From positions 1-63,587 of the forward strand of contig SVJU01000010.1 of NCBI GenBank assembly GCA_015068825.1: DNA of 63,587 nt, in the 5' to 3' direction. The notes under the pieces are model-generated. The model was not told the DNA's origin. It did no database searches and saw only the letters and a program-made list of their open reading frames with translations. Both the position numbers and the translations under genes were made by a program. Every line of letters begins with the position of its first letter. Position 1 is the first letter of the stretch. Shown in pieces: positions 1 through 7,627 of this stretch. Origin of the DNA: Oscillospiraceae bacterium (lineage in GTDB: Bacteria > Bacillota > Clostridia > UMGS1810).

Positions 1-2
1 CA

Positions 3-923
3 GGAGATGGAATGTATAAATCATCGGATTGTGCAAAAACATGGGAGAAATTATGCGGTGCAATTGATAGCGCTCAAAGGATAGTTCCTGACAGCGAAAT
101 TATGGATAGGTTATATGTAGGTTCATTTAAAAAAGGATTTGCTATTGTTGATGATGGAGTGATTACCTATAAAGGAATTGCCGATGGACTAAGCTATGGT
201 GATAATGAAGCGCTTTCGTATTATGAAATTGCACAAAATCCCAATAATCCAAATCATTTGGTTACATGCGGACATGGAGGGGCAAAAACTTCCAGGGGTT
301 CTGGTGTTCACGAATCGTTTGACAGAGGTGAAACATGGAATTACGTTTGTGAGCTCCCTGGTTCCGTTGATTCATACAGAGTCAGATATCATTTGGATGG
401 CAAAAGGGTATTTATCACTACATCAAACGGCACATTTGTGTATATGCCCGAAAAATATAAACAATATAAAGATATAATTTATTCTGATATAGAAAATTCT
501 TTTGCGAAAGAAAAAATAGAAGCACTTTATGAAGATGGTATTTTAAATAAGTATCATAATGGATTGTTTAAACCTGATGCAAAGGTTTACCGTTGGGAAT
601 TTGCAAAAGCTGTAAACAATGCGTTAGATTTAAACAGTGTTTCTTACAAACAAATTTATTCCGATATAGAACAAATCAGTAAACATTATTTTTATACAGC
701 AGCACTTTGTGAAAATGGTGTTTTGGATGTTTCTGAAGGCGAAGAATTCAGACCCTATACCTTTTTAAAATATTCAGAGATTAAAGATATGGCTGAAAAT
801 ATCAGAATAAAACTAAATAAAGATGAAGTGGATTTAGATAGTTTGAACTTGAATTTGTCTGATGATTCGGTTGTTACGAGGGAACAGACCGCATATATTT
901 TGTACCACATTTTAAATGATTAA
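3..923 (+). CDS. Asp-box (BNR) propeller protein with C-terminal SLH domains, 5' end outside window
   Basis: The reading frame is open from base 3, so the true start lies upstream; 306 codons are visible. The N-terminal part carries Asp-box signatures (SSDCAKTW at about 21-44 and SFDRGETW at about 315-338), as in sialidase/sortilin/GH74-type beta-propellers. From about 478 onward there are two SLH-like modules (YSDIENSFAKEKIEAL and YSDIEQISKHYF) and a weaker third near the end (VVTREQTAYILYHIL). SLH modules usually bind secondary cell-wall polysaccharide, so this is probably a surface-anchored, perhaps carbohydrate-active, protein. The next gene begins 11 bases downstream and also ends in SLH modules. 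The catalytic specificity cannot be judged because the N-terminus is missing. Confidence 0.75.
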   Translation, partial: GDGMYKSSDCAKTWEKLCGAIDSAQRIVPDSEIMDRLYVGSFKKGFAIVDDGVITYKGIADGLSYGDNEALSYYEIAQNPNNPNHLVTCGHGGAKTSRGSGVHESFDRGETWNYVCELPGSVDSYRVRYHLDGKRVFITTSNGTFVYMPEKYKQYKDIIYSDIENSFAKEKIEALYEDGILNKYHNGLFKPDAKVYRWEFAKAVNNALDLNSVSYKQIYSDIEQISKHYFYTAALCENGVLDVSEGEEFRPYTFLKYSEIKDMAENIRIKLNKDEVDLDSLNLNLSDDSVVTREQTAYILYHILND

Positions 924-934
924 GGAGAATACGT

Positions 935-2629
935 ATGAGAAAAATATGTAAGATAACATCTTTGATATTAGTGACATTATCTTTATTAAACAGTGTAGCA
1001 TTTGCAGATATCAGTATATCACCCGTTGATTATGATGGAACGCATATTACAATAAGTGGCCAAAGTGATGAGGGTGATGGAAAAGTTGTTACGCTTACAA
1101 TGATAAAGCGTGATGAAAACAGCATTGATACTCCGCTTGGAAAAGAAATTTACGAAATGACAGAGGCTGAACTTAAAAATGTGTATGTTAAACAAACCAG
1201 CCTTTTAAACGGAGAATTTTTGTTTAAATTTACTCCTGTATTTGCAAACGGCATTTATGATATATATGTGAATGTTGAAGGAGTAAGTGGTAAGGCCAAT
1301 ACAAAAGTTTATTCATATTTTAACATAGATTTTTTAAATAATCTTCTTGCTTTAATAAATGATGGAAAGGCAGAAAATGTAGGTGATGGAACCGACAAAG
1401 ATGCTTACAAAGCGATACAGGATAATTTAAAAACTGTGTTTGTGGGTGTAAGTGATATTTATTTGAATCAGGATGTGAGCATCCAAAAAGAAATTGTAAA
1501 GGCTATTTGTAGTTTATCTGGTTTTGAAAATTTGGATGCTGTTACTGTTGAAATTAACAGACTTGCTGTTTTAAGCAAAATTTATGCTTTGAATGATGCA
1601 GTAAATACAATTTTAAATAATGAATCTAATCTCGGATTATCCGGCAAACCGGCATTTTTGGTTTTCTCGGGTGAAGAAGATACATTCAAAAAAGATGTAA
1701 CCAACAGATTGAAAGACACATCTCTTGATAAGGATTTTGTGAAGTTGTTTACTGAAGCGGTATATCTTGAAAAAATTTATCAGGCAAAAAATACTGACGA
1801 AATTTATAATATTATGGAAAATATAAAAGATAATACCGAAATTGATGTAAGTAAGTATTTCTCGTTTTCAAGAAAATCAGAAATTGATGCTGCACTTGTT
1901 GGAAAAAAATGGGATGCTGATACACTTACCAATAAAATAGATTATGTAATCAATAATACTTCATATCCTGCAGGCGGAGGCTCTGGCGGCTCGAAAGGTG
2001 GCGGAGGAAGTATCAGTGTTGGCACAATTGTTGCAACAGTAGCAGGAAATTCTTCACAGGATACACAAAACAAACCAAAACTTAGTTTTAGTGATGTACC
2101 CGAATCACACTGGGGATATAAACCTGTAAATACATTATATTCAAGAGGTGTAATACAGGGCGACGGAGAAGGAAAGTTTTATCCTGAAAGAATGGTTACA
2201 AGAGCAGAATTTGCAAAAATGGTATCTGAAATGTTTTCAATTACGGATGAGAATGCAAAAAGTGCATTTTTGGATGTGTCAGAGGCTGACTGGTACTATT
2301 TATATGTATCATCTTTATCGTCAAATAAAATCATATCAGGAAAAACAGAAAATGAATTTGTACCCAATGATTATATAACAAGGGAAGAAGCTATACAGAT
2401 TTTATACAGAATAGTTGTTCAGAAAAACAGCGTTATAGAGAAAAAACGCGAAATAATAAAATTTGCAGATACAAGTGATATTTCAGATTATGCACTTGTT
2501 GGAATTATGGCGCTTTATGCAGGTAACATTTTAAATGGATATGAAGATGAAACAATAAAACCTAAAAACAAAATCACAAGGGCAGAAAGTGCACAACTTA
2601 TTGTGAATTTGTATTCTAATATGAGGTAG
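935..2629 (+). CDS. Secreted S-layer homology (SLH) domain protein
   Basis: 564 aa, preceded by a good ribosome site (AAGGAG). Residues 1-25 form a signal peptide with a likely cut after AFA. Residues about 26-345 are an extracellular region I do not recognise. A glycine-rich linker follows at about 346-358 (GGGSGGSKGGGGS). Three SLH modules occupy about 383-436 (FSDVPESHWGYKPV), 445-500 (FLDVSEADWYYLYV) and 507-564 (FADTSDISDYAL). Three C-terminal SLH modules after a flexible linker are the standard way of attaching a protein to cell-wall polysaccharide in Gram-positive bacteria. It sits between two other SLH proteins in the same direction with short gaps, so the three are probably co-transcribed. 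The ligand or enzymatic role of the N-terminal half is unknown. Confidence 0.85.
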   Translation: MRKICKITSLILVTLSLLNSVAFADISISPVDYDGTHITISGQSDEGDGKVVTLTMIKRDENSIDTPLGKEIYEMTEAELKNVYVKQTSLLNGEFLFKFTPVFANGIYDIYVNVEGVSGKANTKVYSYFNIDFLNNLLALINDGKAENVGDGTDKDAYKAIQDNLKTVFVGVSDIYLNQDVSIQKEIVKAICSLSGFENLDAVTVEINRLAVLSKIYALNDAVNTILNNESNLGLSGKPAFLVFSGEEDTFKKDVTNRLKDTSLDKDFVKLFTEAVYLEKIYQAKNTDEIYNIMENIKDNTEIDVSKYFSFSRKSEIDAALVGKKWDADTLTNKIDYVINNTSYPAGGGSGGSKGGGGSISVGTIVATVAGNSSQDTQNKPKLSFSDVPESHWGYKPVNTLYSRGVIQGDGEGKFYPERMVTRAEFAKMVSEMFSITDENAKSAFLDVSEADWYYLYVSSLSSNKIISGKTENEFVPNDYITREEAIQILYRIVVQKNSVIEKKREIIKFADTSDISDYALVGIMALYAGNILNGYEDETIKPKNKITRAESAQLIVNLYSNMR

Positions 2630-2639
2630 GTGATTTTAT

Positions 2640-3671
2640 ATGAAAACAAAAATTTTAAGCATTATTATGGCATCATTAATTTTGATGTCTGTGTTCACCA
2701 TTAATATAAATATATATGCTGATAATTCGGATTATTTACTTGAAGAATATGCAGAAAATAACGAATTTTTAAAAGCAATTGGTATTTACGATGACGATTT
2801 TAACGAAAATGCCAAAGCAGTTTTAAGCAGAGGCGAATTTATACATTATGCGTTTCGTTTATTAAATTATAATGCGCAACCGGTTGAACAATCACCGTTT
2901 TGGGATTTAAAACCTGATTATGAGTATTACAAAAGTGTTGCCAATGCGTATATGTGCGGAATAGTAAATGGTTATGCAGACGGAAGTGTTGGTGTATATA
3001 AATCAATTAAAGTAGAAGATGCCATTGGAATTCTAGTAAGAATTCTTGGCTACGAAAACTTTGTAAATGAAGCTTATACATATCCTGATGGAGTGCATAA
3101 ATTAGGTGTTCGTTTAAAGCTTGTTGATAATCTTTCTTTTGAAGAAGAACTTACATATTCTGGTATGTCGGCACTTTTAAAACGTGTTTTAAGAACTCCA
3201 GTAATGGAGCAGACTGTTTTTGGCGACAAAGAAGATTTTGATAACAGTGAAGATGTAACTTTGCTTAGTCAGAATTTTGATATATATTTTATTGAAGGTA
3301 TAGTAACATCTGACCAGATATCTTCGTTAAGTAAATATGACGAAGTAAATTTGGGTAAAATTAAGATTCTTGATACAACTATAAATATGGATTATTCAGG
3401 AATAAGATACCTTGGATATTATGTTGAGTGTTGGTATAAGTGTGAAAATAACAGCAAAACAAATGAACTTGTTTATATAAATCCTGTTAATAATGATGTT
3501 ACAACCATTTTAGATGAGCAGTTTGACTTGGTTGTAGATAACACAATTAAATACTATATCAATAACAAAGAAAAACGAGTTAAAACTAATTTTGCAACAG
3601 TGTATATCTATAATGGTAAAAAAATAGATTACACAACCGAGTTTAATGAAGAACTATTCAAAGGAGAGTGA
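2640..3671 (+). CDS. Secreted protein with N-terminal SLH-like region
   Basis: 343 aa starting with a signal peptide (about 1-27, hydrophobic core IIMASLILMSVF, then YAD). The ribosome site (AGGTGAT) overlaps the end of the previous gene. Residues about 30-190 contain SLH-like motifs (AVLSRGEFIHYAFRLL; FWDLKPDYEYYKSVA with NGYADGS), so here the SLH part is N-terminal, unlike its neighbours. Residues about 215-343 are a beta-rich region I cannot assign. From memory, longer proteins with this arrangement continue past the tyrosine-rich strand where this one stops (YIYNGKKIDY, then a short tail), so the C-terminus may be shortened; that is inference only. It is the last gene before the recombinase region. 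Confidence 0.7.
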   Translation: MKTKILSIIMASLILMSVFTININIYADNSDYLLEEYAENNEFLKAIGIYDDDFNENAKAVLSRGEFIHYAFRLLNYNAQPVEQSPFWDLKPDYEYYKSVANAYMCGIVNGYADGSVGVYKSIKVEDAIGILVRILGYENFVNEAYTYPDGVHKLGVRLKLVDNLSFEEELTYSGMSALLKRVLRTPVMEQTVFGDKEDFDNSEDVTLLSQNFDIYFIEGIVTSDQISSLSKYDEVNLGKIKILDTTINMDYSGIRYLGYYVECWYKCENNSKTNELVYINPVNNDVTTILDEQFDLVVDNTIKYYINNKEKRVKTNFATVYIYNGKKIDYTTEFNEELFKGE

Positions 3672-3780
3672 ATTAATAAGAAATAAAAATCAAATAAATT
3701 AATAAGATGATATAAAGTGTATCATATTTTTATTTTTGTTGTCATATCAATATAGAAAATAATTATGAGAGGTGGTTAAT
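3672..3780. other. Short AT-rich intergenic segment before the recombinase region
   Basis: No gene is visible. A 10-base direct repeat (AATTAATAAG) occurs at about 3671-3680 and again at about 3697-3706. A weak inverted repeat (TGATATA ... TGTATCA) follows. The ribosome site for the small ORF at 3781 (GAGAGGTGG) closes the segment. No convincing promoter was found. Confidence 0.35.
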
Positions 3781-3903
3781 ATGAATAAAAATTTTAATTG
3801 TAAGAAAACACAACAAGAAAAAGAAATAAAAATTTTAGTAACATATGGAGACAAGCCATTAATAGATTGTATGAAGAAAATAATTTCAAAAAGAATTTTA
3901 TAA
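3781..3903 (+). CDS. Small 40-aa ORF upstream of the serine recombinase
   Basis: An ATG at 3781 is preceded by a strong ribosome site (GAGAGGTGG, about 3768-3776). The 40-aa product is lysine-rich and ends in a region reading VTYGDKPLIDCMKKII. From memory, short peptides with a YGDK-x-L-x-x-CM motif often precede large serine recombinases in Clostridial integrative elements, but I know of no established function. The good ribosome site and the position 101 bases before the recombinase argue that it is translated. It could be an accessory factor (for example a directionality factor) or a regulator; this is inference. Confidence 0.5.
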   Translation: MNKNFNCKKTQQEKEIKILVTYGDKPLIDCMKKIISKRIL

Positions 3904-3931
3904 TTTAACAAATAAAGCTTTACAATGCGAT

Positions 3932-3976
3932 AAAAGCCATATATAATATTTATATTAGATTAAATGTGTGGCTTTT
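3932..3976 (+). promoter_or_regulatory. Stem-loop between the small ORF and the recombinase
   Basis: AAAAGCCA at 3932-3939 pairs with TGGCTTTT at 3969-3976 around an AT-rich loop that is itself partly self-complementary. It lies just upstream of the recombinase ribosome site (GGAGGT, 3994-3999). It could be a weak terminator, an attenuator or a binding site. No clear poly-T tract follows. Confidence 0.4.
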
Positions 3977-4004
3977 GTCATTTTACAATATTTGGAGGTA
4001 ATAA

Positions 4005-5597
4005 ATGGCAAAAAACAGAGCCGCTTTATATGGAAGATTGTCTAAAGAGGACATTGATAAAATAAACGAAGGAGATGATAGTAAAAGCATAAAAAATCAA
4101 AGATTACTATTAACAAATTATGCTTTGGAACAGGGGTTTGAAATTGTAGAATGGTATTGCGATGATGATTATAGTGGATTATATAATGACAGACCTGATT
4201 TTGAAAGGCTTATAAAAGATGCGCAGGATAAAAAGTTTGATGTTGTTATTGCTAAATCTCAATCCAGATTTACAAGAAATATGGAACATATGGAAAAATA
4301 CTTACATACTTTGTTTCCTATATTAGGTATTAGATTTATTGGCATAGTTGATAATGCAGATACAGCTGTTGCATCAAATAAAAAAGCTCGTCAGATTAAT
4401 GGTCTGATAAACGAATGGTATTGTGAAGACCTGTCTGAAAATATAAAATCTGTATTTAAAGCAAAAATGAAAGATGGTCAATATATTGCAGCACATCCAC
4501 CGTATGGCTATTTAAAAGATCCATCAAATAGACATACTCTTATTATTGATGAATATGCAGCCAAAATAGTAAGACGAATTTATGATATGTATATATCAGG
4601 AATGGGAAAGGGTGCAATAGGTGTAAAATTGACTAAAGAGGGTGTTTTGATACCGAGCGAATATAAGAGACAAGTTCTTAAGATGAAATATCATAATGCA
4701 AATGAAAGTAAATGCTCAAAATTATGGTCATATCAAACGATACATTCTATATTAAATAACGAAGCATATACGGGTACAATGATACAATCAATGTTTACCA
4801 CTGTATCATACAAATCAAAGAAAAAGAAAAAATTACCCGAAAACGAATGGATAAAAATTCCTGGCGCATACGAGCCGATTATTGATTTGGAAACTTGGAA
4901 AATTGCTCAAAAACTTCAAACGCAACGAACACGTCCTATAAATGCCGATCAAAGCAATGGTATTTTTAGTGGAATATTACAATGTTCTGAATGCAAAAAG
5001 TCAATGTCAAGAATGTACCACAGGCGTTCCTATGAGTTTATTGGTTTTTGTTGTTCTACATACAAAAGATTTGGAAATCAGTTTTGCTCACAACATGGAA
5101 TCTTAAATAAAGATTTAGAAGAAATTGTTTTATCAACAATAAAACAAGAAGCAAAAAAAATACTAACACAAAATGACGTTGATAAGTTAAAAGATTTTGA
5201 TGGATGTAATTTGAGTACTAAGAGACAAGTTTTGAAGGAAACGAAAAATATGCTTCTGGATAAGATTGAAAAGATAGATAAATATTTGAAAAAAATCTAT
5301 GAAGACTATGCTGATGAAGTGTTAGAAAAAACTGATTATATTAATTTAAAAACTCAATACAACTCAGATAAATCGAAAATAATCATTCAGATAGATGAAA
5401 TTGATACAACTTTAAGTCAAACAGGTTTGTTTCAAAAAAAGCAGGATGAATGGATTACTAAGTTTAAAAATTATATTGACATAGATGATCTGACAAGAGA
5501 TATGGTTGTTGAAATGATTGATAAGATTGAGATAGGCAAGGATAATGAAGTGCATATATTCTTCAAGTTTTCAAATGAGCAAAAATTAATACAGTGA
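4005..5597 (+). CDS. Large serine recombinase (site-specific integrase)
   Basis: 530 aa. Residues about 4-150 are a resolvase-type catalytic domain; the motif YGRLSKED places the nucleophilic serine at Ser13. Residues about 168-270 are the recombinase domain (PPYGYLKDPSNRH). Residues about 320-365 form a zinc ribbon (CSECKKSM ... FCCSTYKRFGNQFC). Residues about 405-470 are a lysine-rich coiled coil. This is the full architecture of TndX/TnpX/phiC31-type recombinases, which insert and excise mobile elements at short att sites. The ribosome site GGAGGT is well placed before the ATG. The gene ends about 20 bases before a 5'-truncated dacF-type gene, the usual position for an integrase at the edge of its element. 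Confidence 0.95.
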   Translation: MAKNRAALYGRLSKEDIDKINEGDDSKSIKNQRLLLTNYALEQGFEIVEWYCDDDYSGLYNDRPDFERLIKDAQDKKFDVVIAKSQSRFTRNMEHMEKYLHTLFPILGIRFIGIVDNADTAVASNKKARQINGLINEWYCEDLSENIKSVFKAKMKDGQYIAAHPPYGYLKDPSNRHTLIIDEYAAKIVRRIYDMYISGMGKGAIGVKLTKEGVLIPSEYKRQVLKMKYHNANESKCSKLWSYQTIHSILNNEAYTGTMIQSMFTTVSYKSKKKKKLPENEWIKIPGAYEPIIDLETWKIAQKLQTQRTRPINADQSNGIFSGILQCSECKKSMSRMYHRRSYEFIGFCCSTYKRFGNQFCSQHGILNKDLEEIVLSTIKQEAKKILTQNDVDKLKDFDGCNLSTKRQVLKETKNMLLDKIEKIDKYLKKIYEDYADEVLEKTDYINLKTQYNSDKSKIIIQIDEIDTTLSQTGLFQKKQDEWITKFKNYIDIDDLTRDMVVEMIDKIEIGKDNEVHIFFKFSNEQKLIQ

Positions 5598-5627
5598 CTA
5601 CTTTACCTATATGCCAGGTGTGTTGCT
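5598..5627. other. Probable attR-like junction of the recombinase-borne element with dacF
   Basis: Immediately after the recombinase stop, the frame of the following carboxypeptidase can be read backward as far as a Cys-Val-Ala codon run (TGT at 5619-5621), which fits the usual end of the SxN region (S-A-N-D-A-x-V-A). Upstream of 5619 the match is lost: the codons read A-R instead of D-A and then run to the recombinase stop. The crossover is therefore probably near 5616-5624. No repeat can be confirmed because the partner end is not in the window. Confidence 0.55.
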
Positions 5628-6392
5628 ATGGCGGAACACCTTGCAGGAAGTGTTGAAGAATTTGTTGGACTTATGAATAAGCGTGCAAAAGAGCTTGGCA
5701 TGAATGAAACAAACTTTGTTAATTGTAATGGTCTTGATGCAGAAGGGCATAAAATAAGCGCATATGATATTGCACTTATGTCAAGAGAGCTTTTAAAACA
5801 CGAGGATATATTTGCTTTTACTACTATTTGGATGGATTCTTTAAGAAACGGAAAATTTACACTTTCAAATACAAATAAATTAATTCGTTTTTATAAAGGT
5901 GCAACAGGACTTAAAACAGGATCTACGTCAGTTGCAAAAAACTGCATATCTGCAACAGCAAAGCGTGATGGAATGCACCTTATTGCAGTTGTTATGGGAG
6001 CACCAACATCTAAAGAACGCTTTAAAGATGCATCTGATCTTTTAAATTACGGTTTTGGTGCTTATGGTGTTAAAACCGTTATAAAAAAAGGTGATGTGCT
6101 TGCAACTCAAAAGGTAAATAAAGGGACAAAAAATGAAGCTAAGCTTATTGCTGATAAAGATTATACATACCTTTACAAAAAAAGCGAGAAACAAAATGTA
6201 TTGCCTGAGATATCGGCCGAATTAAGTGTTGATGCACCGGTTGAAAAGGCAAAAAAAGGCGGCAAGGTGAAAATAGTTGCCAATGGTAAGGTTATGGATG
6301 AAGTTGACCTTGTTTATAATGATGATATTGATAAAAAGAAAGTATCGGGAGTATATTTGTCAATACTTTCAAATTGGCTAAAAAGAGGATGA
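5628..6392 (+). pseudogene. dacF: D-alanyl-D-alanine carboxypeptidase (DacF/PBP5 type), 3' part only
   Basis: The 254-aa frame begins in the middle of a penicillin-binding protein of the S11 peptidase family. It keeps the KTG motif (GLKTGS, about residues 95-99), the rest of the transpeptidase fold and the C-terminal PBP5_C-like domain with an amphipathic tail (LSILSNWLKRG). The signal peptide, the catalytic SxxK and the SxN motif are all missing. The break coincides with the end of the recombinase gene, so the gene was most likely split by insertion of the element. An AGGTG at 5616-5620 sits 7 bases before the ATG and could allow translation, but the product would be cytoplasmic and catalytically dead. 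If the element excises, an intact gene may be restored. Confidence 0.8.
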
Positions 6393-6396
6393 AAAT

Positions 6397-7431
6397 ATGA
6401 AAAAAGTACAAATAGGAAATGTTGTTATTGGCGGCGGTGAAAATATAGCTGTCCAATCAATGACAAATGTAAAAACTAAAGATGTTGAAAAATGTGTTGA
6501 TCAGATAAAATCACTGGAAGATGTCGGGTGCGATATAATAAGAGTTGCTATTCCTGATATGGAAAGTGCAAAAGCAATTTCGAAGATAAAATCAAAAATC
6601 AGTATCCCTCTTGTTGCGGATATTCATTTTGATTACCGTCTTGCGCTTGAGTGTATTGAAAACGGTGTTGATAAAATAAGACTTAATCCTGGAAATATTG
6701 GCAGTGAAGACAGAATAAAAGAAGTTGCCAAAAAAGCAGATTTGTATAATATCCCTATAAGAATTGGTGTAAATGGCGGTTCGTTGGAAAAGGATATATT
6801 ACAAAAACATGGCGGACCTACAAGCGAGGCTATGATTGAAAGTGCAAAAAGGCATATTGATATTTTAAATAAATTCGATTTTGATAATATAGTGGTATCT
6901 TTAAAAGCATCAGATGTAATTAACACTATAAAAGTTTATACTCTTGTCAAAGAAAAGCTTGATTATCCGCTTCATCTTGGTGTTACTGAAGCTGGAACTT
7001 ATCTTTCTGGTACAGTAAAATCTTCAATAGCAATAGGAACGCTTCTTAAAAATAAAATAGGGGATACAATACGTGTTTCGTTAACAGATGACCCTGTTAA
7101 TGAAGTTATAGTTGCAAGAGAAATTTTAAAATCGCTTAATCTACTTAAAAATGCACCTGTTATGGTTTCGTGCCCAACTTGTGCAAGATGTAATATAAAT
7201 CTTATTGAACTTGCAAAAAAAGTTGAAAGTTATCTTGCAGGTGTTAAAAAAAATATAAAAGTTGCTGTAATGGGATGTGCAGTTAATGGTCCAGGAGAAG
7301 CAAGAGAAGCCGATATAGGTGTTGCTGGTGGCAATGGATATGGTCTTATATTCAAAAAAGGTGAAATCTTTAAAAAAGTTAAAGAAAATGAACTTTTCGA
7401 TGAACTAAAAAAAGAAATTGAAAAAATGTAA
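6397..7431 (+). CDS. ispG: 4-hydroxy-3-methylbut-2-enyl diphosphate synthase (flavodoxin/ferredoxin)
   Basis: 344 aa, near the family's usual size. IspG (GcpE) converts 2-C-methyl-erythritol cyclodiphosphate to HMBPP in the non-mevalonate isoprenoid pathway using a [4Fe-4S] cluster. The N-terminus has the TIM-barrel signature IAVQSMTN, and the C-terminal part has the cluster-binding cysteines (CPTCARC near residues 259-265, and MGCAVNGPGEA near 294). It begins 4 bases after the dacF fragment with ribosome site AGAGGA and probably belongs to the same original operon. The enzyme needs a reduced ferredoxin or flavodoxin; a small ferredoxin gene is present at 40934. Confidence 0.96.
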   Translation: MKKVQIGNVVIGGGENIAVQSMTNVKTKDVEKCVDQIKSLEDVGCDIIRVAIPDMESAKAISKIKSKISIPLVADIHFDYRLALECIENGVDKIRLNPGNIGSEDRIKEVAKKADLYNIPIRIGVNGGSLEKDILQKHGGPTSEAMIESAKRHIDILNKFDFDNIVVSLKASDVINTIKVYTLVKEKLDYPLHLGVTEAGTYLSGTVKSSIAIGTLLKNKIGDTIRVSLTDDPVNEVIVAREILKSLNLLKNAPVMVSCPTCARCNINLIELAKKVESYLAGVKKNIKVAVMGCAVNGPGEAREADIGVAGGNGYGLIFKKGEIFKKVKENELFDELKKEIEKM

Positions 7432-7433
7432 TA

Positions 7434-7473
7434 TAATTTAAGCGAAGCAAAAATTGTTGCTTCGCTTAAATTA
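7434..7473 (+). terminator. 17-bp perfect hairpin after ispG
   Basis: Bases 7434-7450 are perfectly complementary to 7457-7473 with a 6-base loop; the core is AAGCGAAGCAA/TTGCTTCGCTT. It lies right after the ispG stop, so it probably ends or stabilises that transcript. There is no T-tract on the plus strand directly after it, which is unusual for an intrinsic terminator. Confidence 0.6.
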
Positions 7474-7506
7474 TGCAAAATATTTTAAAAAAATAAAATA
7501 AAAGTG

Positions 7507-7535
7507 TTGCTTATTTTTGTTAAATAGATTATACT
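7507..7535 (+). promoter_or_regulatory. Sigma-A promoter for proS
   Basis: TTGCTT (7507-7512) and TATACT (7530-7535) are separated by 17 bases, upstream of proS. The leader to the start codon is too short for a T-box. Confidence 0.65.
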
Positions 7536-7627
7536 ATAAGAATGATATAATAACATTTTTATAACAATTTAGGGATTTTAATCCTTTTACAAATTTTTAT
7601 AAACAAAAGAAAGGTTTGGATTTTAAA

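Noticed and set aside
196-477. 93-aa frame inside the first SLH gene
   Set aside because: Alternative-frame shadow of a well-supported gene; no ribosome site and no recognisable domain.
7536-7627. T-box or other riboswitch before proS
   Set aside because: The leader between the promoter and the start is under 100 bases and lacks a T-box sequence or specifier stem.
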